Shown here in pieces: positions 12,088 through 24,212 of a DNA stretch of 64,000 nucleotides (positions within the stretch are counted from its first letter, which is position 1; each line of letters starts with the position of its first letter). Source of the stretch: Micrasema longulum. Lineage: Eukaryota; Arthropoda; Insecta; Trichoptera; Brachycentridae. A program made the translations under genes and the position numbers. The stretch covers positions 62,001 to 126,000 of the forward strand of contig JAGVSM010003550.1 in the NCBI GenBank assembly GCA_022494885.1, read 5' to 3'. The notes below the pieces were generated by a model that was not told the origin of the DNA, made no database searches, and was given only the letters and a program-made list of their open reading frames with translations.

Positions 12088-12260
12088 CGCGCGATGGCGG
12101 CGCGGGTGCGCGAGTCGCCGCGCCGCGACATGGCGCAGGGTCGGGGCCCCCGTGGCTCCCCGCGACCCGCAGGAAGGCTCGTCCTGCCGTCCGCCGTCCT
12201 GACCGATCTAGGGGGTGCGGGCGGCACCGAGAGGGATGCTACCTTGATGCCGAAGCCAGA
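12088..12260 (-). promoter_or_regulatory. CG-rich spot, candidate 5' exon or promoter of the BTB gene
   Basis: A sharp CpG-rich island in AT-rich surroundings. On the minus strand it ends in GCGCG followed by a strong donor GTAAGG (12087-12082). The BTB coding exon has its own acceptor at 7928-7927 and only 8 bases of leader, so it needs an upstream exon on this strand; this is the best candidate seen. A minus-strand ATG within it (MSRRGDSRTR) would run out of frame at the BTB exon, so any such exon is noncoding. Open plus-strand frames over the island are expected from high GC. Confidence 0.42.
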
Positions 12261-12499
12261 TTTTCAATCATGGTTTTTGATTCCCACCATTTAGGCACAT
12301 TTTATGAGTGGGACAGTTTATTGAGATGGAAATGGATCTGTGTTCGTATTACAGTGGGAAGTTAACAGAATTATCTTAAATTGACTATAAAGTAAAATGG
12401 ATTTTTTATACTTTTGAAAATACTTTAATGTTCATGCAAATTTTCGTACAGAAAATTGGATTTAACCTTAAAGGCAATTTAAGATAACTACGTAATTGG

Positions 12500-13856
12500 G
12501 GCCCTGGGCCCCGATTACAATGGGAAGTTAACAGAGTTATCTTCGACTGTCTATAAAGTAAAATCGAGATTTATGTACGAAAATGTATATTTTATTTGTG
12601 TCAAAATTTAAATCATCTTCATCGGTAACCTGCAATGAAACATGTTTAGAAAAAAAATGTAGCTAGGTATATGCTGTCGTTCCAAGCAAGAAGGCAATAA
12701 CCGACATTTAAAAAGTTTGAGGAAATTGGGGATTTATGTAATAGGGAAATATCACATACTACGAATGCCGATAAAAACAAGTGAAATGGATTAAGAAAAA
12801 TTAATTGTATTTTATGGATATTGTGGAGAAATGCTTTCATGCATATTTCAATTATTTTTTTAAAAATACGTCTTTACAAAAACGCGATATGTTTGGCCTT
12901 GATGATTGTGTTGTCAAGATTCATGACGACGTTCTATTTAAATTTAATCGGTCACGAACAAAGTTAAAAGTTTAACCGAATTGTGACGTACATATTACGG
13001 GCGTAGCCAATGCAAGGGTTTCGTGGGAATTAAGAAATATTTTTTATGCTACTATTATTAGTATGCTTATGCACATTTTTTTTTTCACTTGACAGAGACT
13101 TTTCATAGAACCTTATTAATTTAAAATTGCAAAAAAAGAATATATTTCGCCATAGGTATTTTTTTATCGTATATTTATCAAAACGGTTTAAAAAATAAAT
13201 TAGGAGTATTTATTAGAGTAAGTTGTTTAGAAGGATTACAATTATTTTTTAATTAAATAAAAAACACGCTTTTCCATTTTCGCTAAATATTGCATTTTTG
13301 CTTGGAATGGCAGTATGCATATTTCTTTTTTAATATTTTGAATCTTTAAGTAGGACACACATAAACACATTCTTATGTGTGGTCTAATAATAAACAGTCT
13401 ACATATTATATTGAATTTATAAGTTGTTTTAACACAGATTTCTTAGCCTTCAATTTGAATTTTGATACTTTTTTTCTTATAAATGTTTTTTCCGTATCAT
13501 AATATTTTTTACTGCCTTGTGTAAAATTGAATTTCGCGACTTCAATAAAAAAAAATCCAAAATTCTTTGTTTTTTTATTTAGAATTAATATTATATACCT
13601 ACAAATATCATCTTATTGTAAAATATTATTCGCTTATATGTTAGTACTTTTGATTAAATTAACTTCAAATTTAAACTTTTGCGTCGATTTTTTTAACGCT
13701 TTGTTTTGGAATACGGTTAATTTGTTTAATTTTTCTTGGTTTGATAAAAAAAATATGCTTAATACTATATTTTTCATTCAGATAACTTAATTTTACGTAT
13801 TAGAAAAAATCGAAAATACCTGTTAACTTCCTATTGTAATACGGGCCCTGCAAATG
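12500..13856. mobile_element. inverted-repeat element, family D, long copy
   Basis: Ends are inverted: CGATTACAATGGGAAGTTAA near 12516 and its near complement near 13820-13845, both next to GGGCCC. The interior is AT-rich and noncoding. A stray end fragment lies at 12345-12400. Shorter copies are at 34945-35195 and inside 52648-53426. No protein to classify it; a MITE-like DNA element is likely. Confidence 0.6.
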
Positions 13857-13964
13857 TTATTTGTACACGAAACCAATCATATCACAAACGAAACTCCTGC
13901 TTTCTTTTAAAATTTCGTTAAAAAATAAAAGAAAAGAAGTCTAAATGTTGGTTGAAAAACGTTC

Positions 13965-14360
13965 TCCATCTCTGTTGTAATATATTATGTCAATCTCCAG
14001 GTGGTGGAATCCAGCCTTTATCTTCTAAGATTTGGACAAACTCATATTATTGATTAAACTAATTGGTATAAGACGAAGTTTAGCATAAAAATTAAAAAAT
14101 ATTTTTAGGCGTTGCCGAGTAGGTGAAATAATTCATTCAGATGAATTTCATCTACATCAATATAGGTTTCAGCTCTTTTGCGTCAAAAAAGTCGACGAGG
14201 AAATGTGAGTGTTCAAACATAAATAGAATGGTAAATGCTACACAGTGTGTAAAGTGATAACTTAAATCTGCCAATGACAGGTTATTAGCCCTGTAAATGC
14301 CTTGACTTTCATATATACCCTTTTAAACAATGTTCTCCATCTCCGTTGCAATATGCCAAA
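13965..14360 (-). repeat. foldback repeat family C copy
   Basis: Minus-orientation arms at 13968-14045 and 14098-14360, with the family words GCGTTGCCGAGTAGGTGA, CACAGTGTGTAAAGTG and TTCTCCATCTC. About 50 bases of unrelated sequence lie between the arms. Confidence 0.6.
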
Positions 14361-16406
14361 AAAACTGTTGCAAGCTAACTTTAATTTTACAAAAATATGC
14401 TAATTATTCATTTTGAATATTAATAATCCTTGTCGTAACTTTTGTTAATTATTAGTAGGTACCTACAAAAAATCCGATTAATCTGTTTCTGTATAGGTAA
14501 TTAAACTCCAAATAGGTTCATTAATCAATTTGAGACATCATGCAGAACATTGCAAAAATATTATATGGGTTGTAAAGAATAATATTATTTCTGGACTTAG
14601 TTATCTATTCCTGGATCTAAATTATTCAAAGTTGATGTTGGTTTCACTTTAGTTAAACTTCGGTTTATTAACGTGACGCTACGCCCCGATGCGCGAAGCC
14701 GACGCGCGTCGAGATTTTGTGCGCCGCGTCGCGATGTCTGATAATGTAGGTACCCTCTTATAAGATAAGTATCTGCTTCAAAGTTTTTCAAGTAACCATG
14801 TCTACTTTTATGATTACCAATGACAAAACAGTATACATTAATAAGAAATAATAATTCGGTCTAATAGGAATTTAAGTGTATTTATAATAAAATAACAAAA
14901 GTATATATTTCACTAACTGTATGGTTTTCAGTGCTAGCTAATGCTTACTAATCTATTTTCCGAAATATTTAAACACTCATGTTTAGCGCGATAGCCCAGT
15001 TATCGGCAGGTTAGCCTGTCACGATATCACCAGCCCAAAGCAACGGCGAGATAAACCCGAAATTTCCGATTTTGAGATGCACATGCAGATATGTCAATAA
15101 ATGAAATAAATGAATGGTTTCAAATAATAAAACGTAGAAGTTAGATAGTAGTTTTCCTCTGTGTTAATTAATTTCATTCAGCCAGACCCTTCGCACACCT
15201 CGAAGCCCGATTATATCAGAATATATTCTCCAGAAATATCTCACTGTTGTTTTAGGCTAGCGATATATAAAAATGTATTTTTACATTGAAATATTTCACT
15301 GTCCCTGTGCTGGCACCCAAGGCGTAAGACTGATCATCTTGACTTCGAATAATAAAAAAAAATGAGATACGCTGCGATCGGTTATTTTTATTTCATAAGC
15401 AGCATTTTCATATCGGCTCAGCATACGGCAAAAAGAAAAAGGATCCATTTATTGACGTTGTGTGCTGTGTTAGATAATGACCCTAGATAAAATATATATT
15501 TATACACATAATGACCAACATTTTACGTTTCCCTAATTTAATATTTTTTGTAGAACTGAAAAAATAAACTTTCCAATTTTCCAAAAAAAATACCCACATC
15601 ATTCCATTTCCACTCCCTAGTTGTTAAATAGTGTCCACAAACATGTCCCAGGCTTGTAAAAAAATCGTGTCAAAGGCTAATTATATAAACTCGATTGAAT
15701 AGCATTATTAAATTAATCAATAATTATTAATAAATTCTAAAAAAGCAATAATTAGACATTGAAGTCTAGAATTTTATAGTTCACTCTTGCTTTATATAAA
15801 ATGTTTAACATGTAGTGTGAAATTCGCTCAGGTCTTTTGTGAAATTTCCCTTGGAAAGTTTTTTTTTATTATTTCAATATCATAATAATTTTCCTATCCA
15901 TACCCAGTGGTGCACGGGGGTCACCAATAAATATTGAGCGTATCTGAATAATTTTTGTTGTATATAGAAGGTACGACAATCAGCCTTCTTTAGGTACCTA
16001 CTAGTCGATGAGCGATAATAAAACATTGAAGTCTAAAACCACATTTAAAACCAACATTTCACGTCCGTTCACGGTTTCGCGCTTCGCGTAAGAATATACG
16101 GAAGCTGTCCGTCTCTCCGCTAACTGACAGAAAGCGGGAACATCCGCCGATCGGAAACTTGAGATTAAATGGAAGATCGCGTCTTCCTGGTGCCATATCG
16201 GATATGTAGGATAGAAAGTTAGTTCGCCATGTGTTTTTCCTATTTTAATTCCCCGTCGTGATAATGTAATTCTAAATAAAAGTAAATAAATTTAATGCCC
16301 TAAAGAAAATGAAGAAATTTAAATATATATTTAAAACGTGTAAATTGGAAGATAATTTAAAGAGGTTAAATGTTTTATGTAAGTACCTATGTTTATTAAT
16401 CTAAAA
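14361..16406. other. intergenic, no supported gene
   Basis: AT-rich with small CG-rich pockets at about 14670-14735 and 16070-16150. The 64-codon minus-strand frame at 14597-14791 covers the first pocket and has no recognisable domain. The partial SINE at 15285-15385 is listed separately. Confidence 0.4.
15285..15385 (+). mobile_element. SINE family A, partial body
   Basis: Keeps the body words GCGTAAGACTGATCATCTT and GAGATACGCTGCGAT; the tRNA head and tail are absent. Confidence 0.65.
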
Positions 16407-17182
16407 CAGTGGTTCTTAACCGGTGCTCCGCGGAGCACTGGTGCTTCGCGAGCTTGTTGCAAGTGCTCCGTGAAAGTTTGAAAACCAACATTTATTTACT
16501 GTGCGATTTGAGTTGCAGATGTAATGGCTAGATGGCAGCACCCAGCAGCACCCTTGCAAAGTGAAGTTGTGTGCGCTCACCTCACAACAGCGGCCAAGGG
16601 TCAAGTACTCTACCAAGAACCGTTGCTCAATCTCTGCGTTGCTCGGTTACCTACTAGTTACTAGCACTTTCACGCAGGGGATTTCCTTGCGTTATTACGG
16701 TTATATACGTAGCCAATGGACAGACCCTGTGATTAAATAATTATTTGTGTGTTTATTTCATAGTGTTGTGGGTATGCTGTTTATAACATAAGTGCATCTT
16801 TAATTTTTAAAAATTATTTCAGTTTTCAACACCATACTTGTGTGAGCTACGACATTAACCAATATGAAAACTAAGAAACGCGTAAAACTTAGCAATTTGG
16901 ATGAAGAAATGAGAATAGCCATATTAAATTTTGGACCTAATAATCGCTGAAATTTGTAAGAGCCGACAAGTCAGGTGTCACATTAAATCATTTTCGCCGC
17001 AAAAAGTTTCATTGGAGTATTTATGCTTGTATGTATTTTTTAACTTGTCTGTAATAAAATAATCAGTTTTATTTTTGATAAGAGTTATCTTTGTATGTTT
17101 TTTTAATCTTTAGTTTTGAGTACCTCGAATTTTACTTATGATCAAAAGTGCTCCCTGAATTTAAAAGGGTTCAGAACCACTG
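16407..17182 (+). mobile_element. hAT DNA transposon remnant
   Basis: Begins CAGTGGTTCTTAACC and ends in the inverted form (GTTCAGAACCACTG). Flanking 8-mers ATCTAAAA (16399-16406) and ATCTACAA (17183-17190) match at 7 of 8, the hAT target length. At about 16864-16985 the plus strand keeps the C-terminal end of a ZBED5/GTF2IRD2-like hAT transposase (LSNLDEEMRIAIL, then EICKSRQ), broken by a frameshift and a stop. Most of the transposase is deleted. Confidence 0.75.
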
Positions 17183-17579
17183 ATCTACAACATGGGAAAT
17201 GACCTAGGACTAATACAAACATGGAAAAGAAAGGACTTACACAGCTAGACCCTCAACTAAAGCAGTTCGCGATTGTCACTCTTCACTTATCTATTTCTAA
17301 CACAGTGTTCCCGGTGGTTTCACTATTAGTCCAGTCAAAGGGCAATCGGTGGGAAACATCCTAGACGGTTGAAAGGTACCATTTTTCAGTTTTTCGCATA
17401 AATCTCGGAAACTATCACTTCTACCGAAACATAATATGTAACATACAAAATTAAAGATGGTAAAATTTCCTAGTTTAGGGGGCAATTGTTAATTGAATCT
17501 AGACTTTATTGCAGAATGATTATTAATAACTTTACTGTATAAGTACCTATCTAATTTGATATTCGCAACATTTAACATA

Positions 17580-17637
17580 GTTATCTTATTGTTCCAACAT
17601 AATATTATGCATATTAAATTAGAACAATAAGATAAAT
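17580..17637. repeat. small imperfect inverted repeat
   Basis: Arms around TTATCTTATTGTTC and GAACAATAAGATAA with a spacer of about 30 bases. Class unknown. Confidence 0.5.
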
Positions 17638-17738
17638 AATTATTTTGAACGGAAAACTGGCTACCTACCTAAAGAACCGTAAGAACAAAAAATACTTCTA
17701 AATTTGTATAAATAAATGTTTTAAAAACTCATTTCATT

Positions 17739-17966
17739 GCCTGTAATAGTCAGCGTGGGGTCTTGGGTTTGATTCCCGACATGGTTGATATTAAATATTT
17801 ATTTAAAAGTGTGTCAACACTCAAGAACATATCATAGTCCCTGAACTGGTACCTGAAGCGTAAGACTGATCATCTTACCTTCATGTAACAAAATGATCAA
17901 GATACCAATTCAGTGCTCTATGCTCCATTAGGCGCGGAAAGGGAATGATGATTATGATGATAATGT
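17739..17966 (+). mobile_element. SINE family A copy
   Basis: Partial tRNA-like head with B box GGTTTGATTCC, then the full body (GTACCTGAAGCGTAAGACTG) and a GATGAT-type tail. Confidence 0.75.
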
Positions 17967-17992
17967 ATATATACAAAATACTAAATAAATAA

Positions 17993-18246
17993 TCCGCCTC
18001 CTAGTGTAGTAGTTGGCGCGTTTGCCTACATACTTGATTCGATTCCTGGCGAGATGGATGTGAAATATTGTTTTTAAATATGTTTCTACGCCGCAATGTT
18101 TTATAGTTCCTGGACTGGGACCTGAAGTGTAAAACTGCCCATCTTGCCTTCATACGTATTACAAATTAATAACCGCTGGTACGTCGCTATTGGAGCTCTG
18201 ATGTAGTGCTTTATGTACTACAAGCGCGGGTAAGAAAATGATGGAG
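17993..18246 (+). mobile_element. SINE family A, divergent older copy
   Basis: Head with GCGCGTTTGCCTAC and a degraded B box; body aligned through GGACTGGGACCTGAAG. It lies 26 bases after the previous copy in the same orientation. Confidence 0.65.
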
Positions 18247-19391
18247 TAATTTTTTTTAGATGTTTATAAATACCCACATGTCAAAAGTTTGAATAATCGG
18301 TGCGCGTTAGTAAGAAAATGTATAAATTTTGAAGAAGCGAGGTTTGTATGTATGACCGAGGAATAAAGTTTTCGTTTTATTTAAAAGATTATATTTTCCC
18401 CAGCGGAAAACATGGGTCGATATTTATTGTTAATGTTATTATATTTTCAAAAGAAAGGTTTTTGGAATTCTAGGTAATTCGTCGCTCGGTCATTCGAATT
18501 TAACCCAAAATATTAAATCCTAATTGACTAACAATAGACGGAATATTATTGTACTTGGTAAATGTTCAGGTAAATGTGAATTGAAATGGGGTTCTTTTCA
18601 GAATTAGGAAACGTGAACCAAAAAATTAGTATTATTAAAGTGCTTCTATTGTTTGGGAAATCACAAAACATAAAATAATGTATCGGAAGGTTATATTATA
18701 TTAATACGTAGTCAAATATTTTAAATGATCGCCGCGTTATTTTCCAACACAAATAAAGGTTGACTTTATGGTGAATTATAAAAATACATGCTTATTTTAC
18801 GGGGAAATACGTTTTTTTATATTGAATATTTTAAACACGCATGTAAAGCTTATATTAAGCTCCTTACTGTACCTCAATAATTTTTTTTAACCACGAACCA
18901 CACCGTTTAGTTAAATATTTTTTAAAAATTCGCGGGGACTCGTTTTCCCACGAAATAAGCAACAACTAATAGGTTTTATTTTAGGTAATTTATTGTTCGG
19001 CTTTTGTAATCAATCTTGAGCTCTTATTTTGCAAACAAAATGTCACTTTTAAATATTTTTGCAAGATACCTTGTCATTATTGACAACTTCACAATATTCG
19101 GGTGTGATGATCAGTGAGCGTTCGGAGTAAATGAACGCAATCCATTAAAAATTTTGGTTTCAAACGTCAATAAAATGTCAAATGTAGATGGTGGATAATA
19201 ATTGTATAATTACCTATAATTTTTGTTTATTTTATTTGTCACCTTGTTATTCTAAAATAAGTGTTCAGCTGATGCTCCTAATGTAACATCTTTTTAACTG
19301 ATTTTTTGACAGTTTTCTTGTTCGGTGCTATTATTCGCGAAATTTGTATTGAAATGAATGTCTTATTTGTACATTAAATATATATTTTCAG
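18247..19391. other. upstream region of vimar
   Basis: No coding frame. It should contain the vimar promoter; no clear TATA or initiator can be singled out. An acceptor-like TTTTCAG ends at 19391, 20 bases before the vimar ATG, which leaves open whether transcription starts in this stretch or in a more distant noncoding exon. Confidence 0.4.
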
Positions 19392-19410
19392 CCCCCCACA
19401 GAAAACTAAA

Positions 19411-22400
19411 ATGGAAGGTTAGTCATAATCTCCTCATATAAATGTAATTAGATTATTCACCTGTATATCGTTCTATAATACACACCCTTTTTTCAGGAGA
19501 ACAGGAACTTCTAGCTTCTGAAATGTCAGCTACGATATCCAATTTATCCAGTAATGAAAATATTGAAAAAATTAAAGATATTCTTAATAAAATCATTGTC
19601 GAAGGAAAAGATTTTAAATGTGATATTTTTGAAAGCCTAACCGTACTTCTCAATACGGACAATCATGAAATACAATGTTTAGTAATCCAATCAATCGCCG
19701 AACAGTCCATCTGCGAAGAAAAAAGACAGGTTTACTCCCAAGAAATAATTATTACAAAATTACTTGAGGTTTTGAAGACACCGATGAAGGAAAGCAATTT
19801 GAAATTGATTAAACAAACCTGTCGAGCTCTCGGTAATATTTGCTGCGATAATTTCGTTGGTCGAGATCTTATTTTAAACTTGGAAGGAACATCTCACATA
19901 GTTGATCTGTTACCTAAGACTATGAAACATAGCGAATTTCCAAAGTCTGAATATACTGCAGTGCGGCTGTGCGTCTGCAAATTGTTGTTAAACTTATTAT
20001 TGGGAGGTTCTACGTATATAGAGGCTGCGCTAAATGCTAAAATATTGCACCATATGTACGAGATCTTGAAATTAGAATCTAAAGAACAGAATGAAGAATG
20101 TTTGAGCATGTCCCTTCTTGTTGTGAGTGTGATTTTGGATAACAAACCGTCTATAATTTTGGAAAAGGAGTTTAATATTTTAGTTGTCGATATATTAAAG
20201 GAGACTGAGAATATTGAAATATCTGAGATGTGCCTGGAACATTTGCATGCCCAAGCTGAACACGGTGAGCCATGTTTCATTTGAATTTGATTTCAACATA
20301 TTTATTTATTTCATATTTAATGTTTACTATTTTACTTTGAAGATGATGTTAAGACTGTTCTGGCGAGAGCTGAAATTCCTCAACTCCTATGGAGCCTACT
20401 TCAGAAACATAGTTCTCTCGCTGTTAATGAAGAGAAGCGTGCTGTAATGAAGCTTGCTTGCGATCTCATTGTTTTGATCTTAACTGGAGGTAATTGACTT
20501 ATTTTTTTTAATTTTCATTCAAATTTGAATAAAATAATAAAAGCATGTACAAAATGGATAAGAAGACAATGGTTTCTTTCTTTTATTAGTGTTTCATAAT
20601 ACTTCATTAATTTCATCTCCTTTGTATTATTAGCTTTAATTGTTACCAACATTATTTTGTGGGTTGTTATTCATATTTTAACTAACACCGTACGGTATGT
20701 CTCACATAGAGGCTGGGGAAAAGCCTAAATATCATAGTCAGTCAATTGGTGGAACACTGTTGGGAATTGAGGTTGTGCAGCATTGAAGCAGGGTGCTTAA
20801 GTGAAATACTTTTTAATTTTGATTACCCCGCTTTACTTTTTAGTTTTATTATCTTTAAATCATTTTTGTTCTTTTTTAAATTAAAAAAATAATCTGTTTT
20901 ATGTTCTCTGTTTAATTTTCATACAAATGATGTTTTTACTTATTTTTTTCAAATTAATTTATACTTTGTACTAACACAATCGAGCTAGAATAAAAATATT
21001 AATATAATTATTTAAATATTACTATTGAGTTTAGCTTTTTAATCTTTTCCTTCTCAGTTATTCGAGTGTTCACGGTCAAACATTTAGCCTCGTGGCATGC
21101 CAAACTATCTCAGTGCTACCTGTCAGGTTTTAGGTAGCCTCAGAGAAAAACAAATATCAAAAATATTAAGTTATTTTAATGTTTATTTATAATATATATT
21201 TTTTAGTGAAAATATCTATCCATTGTTTGCAATCTAACATTTGCTATAAATAAGTATGAAAGATGTTTTATTTCTTATGTTCTAGATGATTCTATTCATT
21301 TGTTATATGGCAGCGGTTATGGAGATGTTTACTTGGCCATGGTAGAGTGGTTAGACTCTAAAGATACGGACCTAGTAACCACTGCAGTTTTAGCTTTAGG
21401 CAATTTCGCTAGAACCGATGTGCACTGTTTGCATATGATGGACTCAGGAGTATTCGACAAACTGCTAAGTAAGATTATTATGTTATTTATGGAAATATTA
21501 CAATACTACTATAATTACTTTAAGAATAGTCCCCTGACGTTTCAGCAATCATCCAGTATATTATTTATTGAATTCCAATTCAGAAAAATTTAATTTGATA
21601 TTTCATAATATCAAATAATTAAAAAATGTTTGTTTTAACACTTTATTGATTATTTCGATCTATTAAAATGATTCTGTGCAACAACTAGTCTGTTTTATTT
21701 GATATCGAAATTAATATATAAATATTTTTAATAAACTAGAGATGTAATTATGGGTACAGAAATATGTGTTACATATACAAATTGTCAAATATTTATATTT
21801 TCCCATGAAACGTCCATTTACGGAAATAAATTGACATTCATTTTGAGTGTCAATTCAATTTGAGATTCCACACATCTCTAAGAACTTTCAGGTGATTGTT
21901 CTTAGGAAAATTGTTCATTAGTAAGAATATTATAATCGATTTCTTTGTTTTAGCTATTCTGTCCTCTCACAAAAGCAACGAAGATGATATAAGATTACAA
22001 CACGCTGTTTTAAGTACGCTCCGGAATCTTGTTGTGCCGCAGCAAAATAAACCTTTAGCTATACAGAAAGGGATTATGCCGGTGCTTACTGAAATGTTGC
22101 CTAAAGTTACTCAGTATCATGTTGTTTTTAAGCTTCTGGCTTCACTGAGAATGCTAGTTGACAAACAAGGTTTGTTTTATTACTTTTTTTATTTTATTAA
22201 ATTTTTCTGAACCATTGGAAATAAATCAATAAAAAAAAAAACACACTAAAAAGTTGTAACATCTTACATCATATATAGTAAAGAGAAATAAAGAGTTTTT
22301 TTAAACAATTATTCTTAAAATATTATATGAAAATTCAAACCAAATATATGTTTAAAATAGAAATGTGTATAAAGTCACATCGAATAATAACAAAAATGCA

Positions 22401-24212
22401 TAGAAATATTTAAAATACTGTGCTCCGGATCCTCTTTTTCCACATTTTTTTATGCATTTTTTATACATTTCTAAATTTGACATTGTGCAATAGTAAAATA
22501 ATTATACCATTCGGTTTTGGAAAACCCTATTTTGCTTTTTTACTTACTAGGCGTAGAGAGGTGTGCGTAAGGGAATATATTTTTTTGAAATTATTTTATA
22601 ATCATGTTGTATTTTTTAATTAAATTTTGCTACAATAATTAGTTTTTTTTTTCAATCCCTAAATGCCTTTTATGTAACAAAATCTATCCACCATTGTTGT
22701 TTTATTAGTTTACTTTTGTTTTACATGGTACTGCGCGGAACGTATCCCCCGTGTTAATAAAGGCTTTGTTGTAATAAATTATATTTAATTGCTGTATCCA
22801 CTCATTAATTTTTCTTTTTTTTATGACGGCAGTATATACCATTTTTTGGTTATTTGAAAATAAGATATATTATTTTGTTGATATTTTCAAAATGATTGTT
22901 CACAGAACCTGTGGCTACCGAACTGGTACACTGTGGAATGCTAGAGCAGGTGACTCAGTGGGCGGGGCGATGGGAACACGCGGGAGTAACAGGAGAGGCT
23001 CAGCGTCTCCTAGCTTGGTGTGTTCGTCAACTTAACTCCACAAAAACTCTGTCTAAAGTTATACAGGTTAGTTTTTGTTGAGTTCAATCTATCTTAATAA
23101 AATCATCAGATGGTTAAATCTAGTACTTGTCTACAAAGATTTAGATGTACTTACAATATTGACTATCTTTTTTTACAAAAAGCTTTTTTACTAAATGGTA
23201 CATAATGATTTTAAAAAAAAAATTTTAGACTATTTTCTTAATTCATAATTCTTGGATGTTAATCCTGTAAAACTGCTCATTCAGAATCTTAAATTTATAG
23301 ATTTAGATGTAATTTGTTTATAATATCTGTACCTCAGAGGCAGACGGATGCAAATCCAGTATTTGATGAAATGACATTTCGATTTTCGTATCCAGTTTAT
23401 GATCATGTCCATTGATTTTGAAGAAATGTAATCCTTGTAATGAAAGAACCAATGTATTAATATACTAAAATTACAAATTAATGCTATAAACTATTAGAAA
23501 TTACTTAGAGAAAGTAGATTTTTTAGGCTTGTTTTAAACATTTGATGTTTGGATTTGCATCCGTCTGCCTCTGGGGTACAGATATGTAACAATGGGCTTA
23601 TCAATAATGTAAACAAATTAATTTTGATAATTTGTAAATGACTAAACTTTTACTTTCTTTTATTTTTACTAGGAAAAACAACATAAAAAATATGTATAAA
23701 AATATATGATTTAAAGCTACCAAAAAATATTATCTTTTCAGGCTGATGGATGTATTAGTTGCCTTGTCAACATGCTTGTTGGGACACACGTGATAATGCA
23801 AAATGAAGCCATAATATCCCTTACAATTTTATGTGTGGCTTATTTCAATGAAGAAATTGAGGAAACTAAAAAAAAGGAAATGGCCAACTCAGTTGCTCAG
23901 AACTGCAATGATCCGAATGAAATAAAAACAACAGCCGATAAATTAACACAAGAACTTATTAAAGTTGATGTTGGCAAACAACTGAAAACATTAATAGAAT
24001 CCAATTTGAATGTGCTTCAATTGGAGTTCTTGGAAAATATTTGTAAATTCATTGCAATATTGGCGAAGAATAAAGTTTTATGTTTACATTTAAATGAGCA
24101 ACTTGTTGACAAAGCTTTGGAAAAATGTATATTGGAACGTCAAGATATGAAAGACACAATTAAAAAGTCATTTGAAGATATTACAAATGAAATAAAAAGT
24201 GTTATAGAATGA
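19411..24212 (+). CDS. vimar: vimar / Rap1 GTPase-GDP dissociation stimulator 1, seven coding exons, complete
   Basis: Exons 19411-19417, 19497-20264, 20343-20489, 21286-21468, 21954-22169, 22906-23066 and 23742-24212, all with GT-AG borders; phases 1, 1, 1, 1, 1, 0. The joined product is 650 residues, close to Drosophila Vimar and RAP1GDS1 at just over 600. It is almost all helical armadillo-like repeats. Diagnostic stretches are CRALGNICCDN (about residue 120), DDSIHLLYGSG and LALGNFARTDVHC in exon 4, LRNLVVPQQNKP in exon 5, CGMLEQVTQWA in exon 6, and NEAIISLTIL in exon 7. The family (SmgGDS) is cytosolic, binds small GTPases with C-terminal polybasic tails, promotes nucleotide release for Rho-type members and assists prenylation; Drosophila vimar also affects mitochondrial morphology through Miro. 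Exon 1 codes only MEG; the next Met is residue 12. Introns are 79 to 796 bases; intron 6 carries a MITE. No frameshift or stop is seen. I see no catalytic motif, as expected for this family. Confidence 0.93.
23323..23585. repeat. MITE-like inverted repeat in vimar intron 6
   Basis: Arms of 36 bases at 23323-23358 and 23550-23585 match with one difference; the core is CAGACGGATGCAAATCC. The interior is noncoding. Flanks are too AT-rich to fix the target duplication. Confidence 0.75.

Noticed and set aside
12000..12365. 121- and 85-codon plus-strand frames
   Set aside because: They cover a CpG-rich spot with Pro/Arg/Gly/Ala-rich translation and no domain; the splice signal there is on the other strand.
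19894..20280. 128-codon minus-strand frame
   Set aside because: Antisense shadow of vimar exon 2.
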